Shown here piece by piece: positions 58,427 to 64,000 of a stretch of DNA of 64,000 nt (position 1 is the first letter of the stretch; the number at the start of each line of letters is the position of its first letter). The position numbers and the translations under genes were made by a program. The notes beneath the pieces are model-generated. The model was given only the letters and a program-made list of their open reading frames with translations, was not told the DNA's origin and ran no database searches. Location of the stretch: positions 314,521 through 378,520 of the forward strand of contig JAMPFV010000001.1 of the NCBI GenBank assembly GCA_023664265.1, in the 5' to 3' direction. Source of the DNA: Roseburia sp. GTDB lineage: Bacteria; Bacillota; Clostridia; Lachnospirales; Lachnospiraceae.

Positions 58427-58825
58427 ATGTTAGAGGAATTGCTTCAGAAAATGGAAGATAATATTGACAGCGATGATTTTGAGCGGATTGAGGAAGAATG
58501 CGTAGAAAAAATCGAAGAATCGGGCTTGGGACTCAATGCGGTTGAACCTTTAATAAAGCTTATGGAGCGTCATCCGTTGGCTGCTTTCGGAATGCCCGGG
58601 GCAATTGTGCATTTTGTTGAAAAATACTATAAAAAAGGATATGAGGATATCCTTTGGGAGTCCGTAAAGCGTTCGCCCGCAATGCATACGGTATGGATGC
58701 TGAACAGAATATGTAATGATAAGAACAGCCCCGATAAGTTCAGAGAACTCCTTGCCGAGACCGCGGAGCGTAATGATATTGATAACGCCATAGCAGAATC
58801 CGCAAAAGAATTTTTGGGAAACTGA
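58427..58825 (+). CDS. Small acidic hypothetical protein, immunity-like
   Basis: 132 residues, mostly helical by eye (MLEELLQKMEDNIDSDDFER; later FGMPGAIVHFVEKYYKKGYE and MHTVWMLNRICNDKNSPDKF). Length, acidity and lack of a signal resemble immunity proteins of polymorphic toxin loci, but no toxin is next to it and the family cannot be named from sequence alone. ATG with GGAGG nine bases upstream. The 69-base repeats lie in its leader. Confidence 0.65.
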   Translation: MLEELLQKMEDNIDSDDFERIEEECVEKIEESGLGLNAVEPLIKLMERHPLAAFGMPGAIVHFVEKYYKKGYEDILWESVKRSPAMHTVWMLNRICNDKNSPDKFRELLAETAERNDIDNAIAESAKEFLGN

Positions 58826-58878
58826 CTTCCGGCTTATTTTACATAAAACTGAACATCGGATAAGGAGCAGGGCCTTTT

Positions 58879-59547
58879 ATGAATGAAAGCAGCTATGAGG
58901 AGTACAAAAGAAATTCTTTCCGTGAACGAAAGAAGAGCAACAGCCTTCATCAGGGGAAAAGCCTTCTTTTGCTCGGCGTGGTTTTTGCGGTATATCTTTT
59001 GTGGATTCTCCCGTTTCATGCGGACAATGTGAGCGAGGTGCGCGGAGATGAGGTAGAGGCCGGAAGGCAGTATTATCCCCAGAAGGTTTATTACATAGAG
59101 GATATGCGGATTCTGCATGTCAAGACGGACACAAGTGACGGCGGGATTTACGCTGTTGTCGCGATTTCCGACTGCGACGGGAACGAATGGATTATCTCCC
59201 TTACGCCCGGGAACAGCGAACGCCTGACGGAGCAGCTTGAGTTGGCGGGCCGTTTTGCGGACAGGCCCGGACCGACCGTGAGCGGATATTTTCAACTGCA
59301 GTATTTGGAGGAGCTTCCTTTTGAAGCGGATTCTTTCTATTCCGTATACGGCAGAAGCTATGCGGATGACGAGGGCCGGAACATGTTGGGGCTGAACGCG
59401 AAATACCTGTGCGACAGGAGCGGTAATTATACCTTGGAGATGCTTCTGCATCCCGGCATTCCGTTGGTGAGCCTTGTGGCTGCGCTGTCCGGCATTTTTT
59501 ACGGCGGCTTTTTGGTTATCCGGAATCGAAGCCGCAGGAAAGCATAG
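58879..59547 (+). CDS. Hypothetical two-helix membrane protein
   Basis: 222 residues: membrane helix SLLLLGVVFAVYLLWILPF near residue 28, an extracytoplasmic domain of about 140 residues (YYIEDMRILHVKTDTSDGGI onward), and a second helix at the C-terminus (IPLVSLVAALSGIFYGGFLV) with a basic tail. No family recognised. AAGGAGCAGGG before the ATG. Possibly one unit with the next gene, which is of related build. Confidence 0.65.
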   Translation: MNESSYEEYKRNSFRERKKSNSLHQGKSLLLLGVVFAVYLLWILPFHADNVSEVRGDEVEAGRQYYPQKVYYIEDMRILHVKTDTSDGGIYAVVAISDCDGNEWIISLTPGNSERLTEQLELAGRFADRPGPTVSGYFQLQYLEELPFEADSFYSVYGRSYADDEGRNMLGLNAKYLCDRSGNYTLEMLLHPGIPLVSLVAALSGIFYGGFLVIRNRSRRKA

Positions 59548-59619
59548 GGGATTATCTTTGCATTGATTATGTGAAACTATTAACGATTAGAAAAACAGGA
59601 AAGGAACAGGGAACGGCAT

Positions 59620-60360
59620 ATGATCGCATCTACAGAGCACGGCCTTTATCGGGGCATGATGAAGAAGGGAAACAAAAGTATTTTACAGTCTCTCCGGAGC
59701 AGTGTGGGCGCCGGGAAGGGCATGATTGCGGGAGGCATTATTCTTTTGGTCTTTACGCTGCCGGGCATGGTTATCGGCCTGCTGGCGGATTTTGGGGCCG
59801 TCACTTCCATTCTTCTGCCCGTGCCGGGTATCTTGTTGGTGGTGTTTGGCATTCGCATGAAGCGAAAGAGAACGGATTCATGGATTTCATATTATCAGGA
59901 GCAGACCGGCTATTCGGAGGGGGAGCTGCTGCGGGTTGACGAGGAGCTGGCGTCCCCGTCCGTCACGCTTGTGGTCTGCAGGACGCCCAATGCCGGCGTG
60001 GACAATCATATCGCATGCTTTTTCACGGAGAACTATATGGTGATGAACGGCATGGATCCGTATGTGTGGCGCTTGGAGGACGTCATAGCGGTCGCGTTTT
60101 CCGACAGCACGGATATCTGGTGTATGGTGGTTCTGACAAAAACAGACCCTGAGGTTAAGCGGGTCGGGCTTTTCACGGACACGTCTAGAAAGAAAGCGCT
60201 CTGCGGGGAGCTGATGCAGGAGCTGTGCCGCCGTAATCCCAAGGTGCTCTGCGGTCAGGAAATCGTCTGTGACGGCAGGGTTTACATATTGGAGCGCGAC
60301 GGTGCGGAAATCCGGAGATTATATCAGGAGGGGCGTGCGCTTGAGGTCAAGGGACGGTGA
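59620..60360 (+). CDS. Hypothetical membrane protein
   Basis: 246 residues. Two hydrophobic helices in the first 85 (GMIAGGIILLVFTLPGMVIG and VTSILLPVPGILLVVFGIRM), then a soluble domain (about 100-246) with FTENYMVMNGMDPYVWRLED and VGLFTDTSRKKALCGELMQE. The latter looks PH-like, as in membrane proteins that bend around a beta-barrel. No family assigned. AAGGAAC precedes the ATG. Confidence 0.6.
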   Translation: MIASTEHGLYRGMMKKGNKSILQSLRSSVGAGKGMIAGGIILLVFTLPGMVIGLLADFGAVTSILLPVPGILLVVFGIRMKRKRTDSWISYYQEQTGYSEGELLRVDEELASPSVTLVVCRTPNAGVDNHIACFFTENYMVMNGMDPYVWRLEDVIAVAFSDSTDIWCMVVLTKTDPEVKRVGLFTDTSRKKALCGELMQELCRRNPKVLCGQEIVCDGRVYILERDGAEIRRLYQEGRALEVKGR

Positions 60361-60369
60361 CAGGGTCTT

Positions 60370-60762
60370 ATGGAATTGCACGTAAATTCTCCCGCATGGT
60401 TTACGGATCGCTATGGTGTTGATGATGAAGTGTACGGATTTTGTCAAAAGGCCTATTTGTTTTTCAGGGACAGGGAATACAGCGAGATTTTGCACACAAT
60501 CGGAATAATGCCGGTTGTGGCGCCGCAGGAGATCTATGATACGGGGGATTGGCGGGAACGCACACGATTTCTCGACAATAGAAGCTTTGCCGACATATTT
60601 ATCAGAATGGATTTTGAAAGCTGGTATAATGCGGATAGCATGGAAAGGGTGGAGCAGACAAAGGAAATGATTCTGACCGCCGTGAAACGGGTAAAGACAA
60701 AAGGGAAATTTGATTATGATAAATTCGCGGAGGATTTCGCGATGATGGCGGAAACAATATGA
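60370..60762 (+). CDS. Small hypothetical protein, immunity-like
   Basis: 130 residues, soluble, starting MELHVNSPAWFTDRYGVDDE and containing TRFLDNRSFADIFIRMDFES and KGKFDYDKFAEDF. The build recalls short immunity proteins of contact-dependent toxin systems (Imm44-type is one possibility, not verified). It starts nine bases after the previous gene. The ribosome binding site is weak (AGGGTC). Confidence 0.55.
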   Translation: MELHVNSPAWFTDRYGVDDEVYGFCQKAYLFFRDREYSEILHTIGIMPVVAPQEIYDTGDWRERTRFLDNRSFADIFIRMDFESWYNADSMERVEQTKEMILTAVKRVKTKGKFDYDKFAEDFAMMAETI

Positions 60763-60780
60763 CCTGCCGCCAATTCTTTG

Positions 60781-60813
60781 AACGCAAGCTGTCAGGCTTG
60801 CGTTTGCTTTTTT
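60781..60813 (+). terminator. Terminator closing the accessory patch
   Basis: AACGCAAGC/GCTTGCGTT with a six-base loop, then TGCTTTTTT. Confidence 0.85.
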
Positions 60814-60914
60814 GCCGCTAAAAAATCTTTAAAAATAAAAAGGAATTTCAAGACGGGCGCGGAATATTAGGAATAGGGATTTAGTGCGTGCGACACACGG
60901 GAATGAGGAGAGCT

Positions 60915-61919
60915 ATGACAATTCGTGAAGATTTAGAGCAATGGGAAACGGAATATCTGAGCCGATATGCGACGCTCAGCAAAAATTCAAGGGGCAGGGA
61001 CAGGGAGGAGGAGCAGTGCGACATCCGTCCGGTCTTTCAGCGGGACAGGGACCGCATCCTGCACTCGAAGTCCTTCCGGCGGTTGAAGGATAAGACGCAG
61101 GTCTTTCTTTCACCGGAGGGCGACCACTATCGGACGCGGCTCACGCACACGCTGGAGGTGTCGCAGAACGCGAGAACCATAGCGCGGGCGCTCCAGCTCA
61201 ACGAGGAGCTGGTGGAGGCGATTGCGCTCGGGCATGATCTGGGACATACGCCCTTCGGGCACGCGGGCGAGCGGGCGTTGAATGATGTGTGCCCGTTTGG
61301 CTTTAAGCACAATGAACAGAGCGTGCGCACGGCGGAGCTGATAGAGAAGGACGGCGAGGGGCTCAACCTCACTTGGGAGGTCAAGGATGGCATTCGGAAT
61401 CACCAGACCTCGAACATGCCGGCGACCTTGGAGGGGAAGGTGGTGCGCTTTTCGGACAAGATAGCCTATACCTACCATGATATGGACGACGCGGTGCGCG
61501 CGAGGATTTTGCAGCCGCGGGACGTGCCGCGGGAAATCGGGGAGGTCATCGGGTACACGCCGCGGGAGCGCCTGAACGCTTTTATCCATGACATTGTGAC
61601 GCACAGCAGGGGGACGGACGACGTGCGGATGTCGGACGAGGTTGCGCTGGCGATGCAGAACCTCCGCAGCTTTATGTACGACAAGGTATACAGCAACCCC
61701 ATCGCCAAGTGTGAGGAGAGCAAGGCTGTCGCGCTGGTGAAGACCTTGTATGAGCATTACATGAACCATGCCGACGAGCTGCCGAAGTTCTATCTGGAGC
61801 TGAGCTTTCGCGGGGAGCCGCGGGAGAAGGTGGTCTGTGATTACATAAGCTCCATGACGGATCGTTTCGCGATAGCGCTGTATGAGAAGTTATACGTACC
61901 TAAGTTTTGGATGGGATAA
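60915..61919 (+). CDS. dgt: Deoxyguanosinetriphosphate triphosphohydrolase-like HD protein
   Basis: 334 residues of the HD superfamily: RRLKDKTQVFLSPEGDHYRT, RLTHTLEVSQ (metal His), ALGHDLGHTPFGHAGE (HD pair) and VRFSDKIAYTYHDMDDA (last Asp). It hydrolyses dNTPs to nucleoside and triphosphate. ATG at 60915 chosen for GAGGAG five bases upstream. The dgt-dnaG-rpoD order is common in Clostridia and suggests one transcript. Confidence 0.93.
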   Translation: MTIREDLEQWETEYLSRYATLSKNSRGRDREEEQCDIRPVFQRDRDRILHSKSFRRLKDKTQVFLSPEGDHYRTRLTHTLEVSQNARTIARALQLNEELVEAIALGHDLGHTPFGHAGERALNDVCPFGFKHNEQSVRTAELIEKDGEGLNLTWEVKDGIRNHQTSNMPATLEGKVVRFSDKIAYTYHDMDDAVRARILQPRDVPREIGEVIGYTPRERLNAFIHDIVTHSRGTDDVRMSDEVALAMQNLRSFMYDKVYSNPIAKCEESKAVALVKTLYEHYMNHADELPKFYLELSFRGEPREKVVCDYISSMTDRFAIALYEKLYVPKFWMG

Positions 61920-61935
61920 GAGGAGTCTGGTCTGA

Positions 61936-63729
61936 ATGTATTATCCGGAGGAGCTTATAGAGGAGGTCCGTCAGAGGAACGATATTGTTGATGTAATCTC
62001 GGGCTATGTCGGACTTCAGAAGAAGGGAAGCAACTATATGTGCTGCTGCCCCTTTCACGGGGAGAAAACACCCTCCTTCTCGGTGAACCGCTCAAGGCAG
62101 ATATACAAATGCTTTGGCTGCGGGGAGGGCGGGAATGTTATTACGTTTGTAATGAAATATGAGAACTGCACCTTTCCGGAGGCGCTGAAAATCCTTGCCG
62201 ACAAGGCGGGGGTGGCGCTTCCGCAGGCGGAATACTCGGAGGAGGCGAAGCGCCGCGAGAGCAGGCGGCAGCGCCTTCTGGCGGTAAACAAGGAGGCGGC
62301 CACATTTTATTATTATCAACTGCGCACGGAGCGGGGCGCGAAGGCGCAGCAATATCTGGACAAGCGTCGTCTCTCGGAGGAGACGAAGAAGCGCTTCGGG
62401 CTGGGATACGCGCCCGCAAGGGGCGAGGAGCTGTTGGCGTATCTGCACAAGAAGGGCTTTGGCGACGATCTGATCAGGGACGCGGGGCTTGCGAAGGTGG
62501 ACGAGCGGCGCGGGACGACGACGCAGTTCTGGAATCGGGTCATGTATCCGATACAGGACATCAACCATCGCGTTATCGGCTTTGGCGGCCGCATTATGGG
62601 CGATTTGGACAGCGGGCCCAAGTACCTCAATTCTCCGGAGACGGAGATTTTCGACAAGAGCAGGAACCTCTACGGGATGAACTATGCGCGCGCCTCGCGT
62701 GCGGGGAATATCATCCTGTGCGAGGGCTATATGGACGTCATCAGTATGCATCAGGCGGGCTTTACGCAGGCGGTGGCCTCGCTCGGCACGGCGTTTACCC
62801 CGGGGCAGGCGGGCCTGATCAGGAAGTACACCAAGGATGTGCTGCTGGCGTATGACAGCGACGGCGCGGGCGTCAAGGCGGCGCTGCGGGCCGTGCGGAT
62901 TCTGCGGGACGCGGGGATGTCGGGGAAAATCATCAACATGACGCCGTACAAGGACCCCGACGAATTTATCAAGAACCTCGGGCAGGAGGCGTTTCAGGAG
63001 CGGATTGACAACGCGGAAAATTCCTTCCTGTTTGAGATCAGAATGCTCGAGCGCGATTTTAACATGGATGATCCGGAGGAAAAGACCAACTTCCATAATC
63101 AGATCGCAAGGCGGCTGTGCGAGTTTGGCGAGGATGTGGAGCGGGAGAACTACATTGAGGCCATTGCGGAGAAATATCACATCGGCTTTGAGAACCTGCG
63201 GAAGCTGGTGGTGAATATGGCGGCCAGGACGGGCGGCTACGCGGTTCCCCTGGAGCGGCCCCGAAGCGGCATTCAGAGCAGGAGCAGGAATACGCCGGAG
63301 GAGAACGCGAAGAAAATGCAGCGGCTTTTGCTGACATGGCTGACGGAGGACCCGCAGCTCTATTTCAAGATCAAGGACTATATTTCTCCGGAGGATTTTA
63401 CCTTCGAGCTGTATGGCAGGGTTGCGGAGCGGATGTTTGACGATATTGAGAAGAATCGGTTCAATCCCGCGGGAATCATCAATCTGTTCGAGGACGAGAA
63501 GGAGCAGAGCGAGGCGGCGTCGCTGTTTACGACGAAGCTGCCGGAGCTTGAGACACAGACGGACAGAGAGAAGGAAAAGTCGTTTCGGGATATTCTCGTG
63601 GCCGTCAAGAAAAACAGCCATGATTACTATTCTGCGCGCTCCGGCGTGGACATTACGGCGCTCAGCAAGGTGGTCGAGGGCAAAAAGGCGTTGGAAGAAC
63701 TTGGAAAAATGCATATTTCTTTCAATTAA
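61936..63729 (+). CDS. dnaG: DNA primase
   Basis: 597 residues. CHC2 zinc finger (CCCFHGEKTPSFSVNRSRQI then CFGCGEGGNVITF, residues about 37-70), the catalytic core with YPIQDINHRVIGFGGR and TOPRIM LCEGYMDVISMHQAGF (about 260) plus LLAYDSDGAGVKA, and a C-terminal helicase-binding region (about 430-597). It makes RNA primers at the fork. ATG 16 bases after dgt with GAGGAG-type site. Confidence 0.96.
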   Translation: MYYPEELIEEVRQRNDIVDVISGYVGLQKKGSNYMCCCPFHGEKTPSFSVNRSRQIYKCFGCGEGGNVITFVMKYENCTFPEALKILADKAGVALPQAEYSEEAKRRESRRQRLLAVNKEAATFYYYQLRTERGAKAQQYLDKRRLSEETKKRFGLGYAPARGEELLAYLHKKGFGDDLIRDAGLAKVDERRGTTTQFWNRVMYPIQDINHRVIGFGGRIMGDLDSGPKYLNSPETEIFDKSRNLYGMNYARASRAGNIILCEGYMDVISMHQAGFTQAVASLGTAFTPGQAGLIRKYTKDVLLAYDSDGAGVKAALRAVRILRDAGMSGKIINMTPYKDPDEFIKNLGQEAFQERIDNAENSFLFEIRMLERDFNMDDPEEKTNFHNQIARRLCEFGEDVERENYIEAIAEKYHIGFENLRKLVVNMAARTGGYAVPLERPRSGIQSRSRNTPEENAKKMQRLLLTWLTEDPQLYFKIKDYISPEDFTFELYGRVAERMFDDIEKNRFNPAGIINLFEDEKEQSEAASLFTTKLPELETQTDREKEKSFRDILVAVKKNSHDYYSARSGVDITALSKVVEGKKALEELGKMHISFN

Positions 63730-63763
63730 GGATAAAAATATATGGTATGGAGGATGGACCGGA

Positions 63764-64000
63764 ATGGACGAAAACACACAAGCAAAATTTGACGCGAAAT
63801 TAAAAGAGCTTCTGGCGTTGGCAAAGAAAAAGAAGAACGTGTTGGAATATCAGGAAATCAGCGACTTTTTCAAGGATCTTCCGCTCGAGGAGGATCAGTT
63901 CGAGCGGATTCTCGAGACCTTGGAGCAAAGCGGGGTGGACGTGCTTAGGATTACGGAGGACGACGACGATCTGCCCGATGAGGATCTGCTCCTGAGCGAC
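63764..64000 (+). CDS. rpoD: RNA polymerase sigma factor RpoD (partial)
   Basis: 79 codons up to the window end: MDENTQAKFDAKLKELLALA, then LEYQEISDFFKDLPLEEDQF and ITEDDDDLPDED. This is region 1.1 of the housekeeping sigma factor with its acidic linker; the -10/-35 reading regions lie beyond the window. GGAGG nine bases before the ATG. Position after dnaG supports the call. Confidence 0.9.
   Translation, partial: MDENTQAKFDAKLKELLALAKKKKNVLEYQEISDFFKDLPLEEDQFERILETLEQSGVDVLRITEDDDDLPDEDLLLSD

Overview
This window comes from the chromosome of a spore-forming Firmicute, most likely a member of the Lachnospiraceae or a close Clostridia relative. The grounds are a PolC-type polymerase, the spoIIGA-sigE-sigG sporulation block, LL-diaminopimelate aminotransferase (dapL), DUF6033-like, DUF1848, DUF2974 and TIGR04086 proteins, GC-biased third codon positions, and strong GGAGG ribosome binding sites with vegetative TTGACA-17-TATAAT promoters. 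No phage, insertion sequence or CRISPR array was found.

Layout. 0-3.3 kb: a DUF6033-like gene, two gene remnants among structured repeats, tRNA-Pro, and hflX behind an attenuator-like leader with a small upstream ORF. 3.3-6.8 kb: a methyltransferase, a DUF3810 membrane protein and a DUF2974 hydrolase-like protein. 7.0-13.3 kb: a hexuronate operon (uxaB, uxaA, kdgK, an SDR, and an eda gene fused to a glyoxalase-like domain). This takes tagaturonate to pyruvate plus glyceraldehyde-3-phosphate, and its promoter overlaps a near-perfect cre/LacI-type palindrome. 13.3-20.8 kb: a HIT protein, a DUF1848 protein, a membrane protein frameshifted at a G10 tract, a MATE pump and a GH2 glycosidase. 20.9-25.1 kb: a cold-shock gene with a hairpin leader, dapL, a polysaccharide deacetylase and a bactofilin.

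25.2-36.3 kb is the conserved pyrH-frr-uppS-cdsA-dxr-rseP-ispG-polC block (nucleotide, translation, isoprenoid and lipid genes). 36.4-51.1 kb is the division and cell wall cluster running into sporulation: mraZ-rsmH-ftsL-two class B PBPs-murD-ftsW-murA-ftsQ-ftsZ-spoIIGA-sigE-sigG. It has four 10-bp-spaced MraZ boxes and a probable Spo0A-type promoter with a long spacer. mraY and murG are absent from this cluster. 51.1-57.2 kb: a phosphopantetheinyl transferase, a large protein with a cyclic-nucleotide-binding-like N-terminus, a CNNM/CBS protein, a small membrane protein and a GH25 lysozyme. 57.4-60.8 kb is an accessory patch next to tRNA-Leu: an XRE regulator, a lipoprotein stub, three 69-bp palindromic tandem repeats and four small uncharacterised genes. 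60.9-64 kb is dgt-dnaG-rpoD, with rpoD cut by the window end.

The most unusual signal is a set of five intergenic elements, each ending directly at the ribosome binding site of the next gene (near 1.0, 1.1, 8.6, 14.2 and 25.2 kb). They share a TTGAAAA-type hairpin, an ATTTGT box and a second helix that closes next to the Shine-Dalgarno sequence. The three longer copies can form a pseudoknot, and helix sequences change between copies while pairing is kept. Companion hairpins with CTAA/CTAAG borders sit directly after several stop codons.
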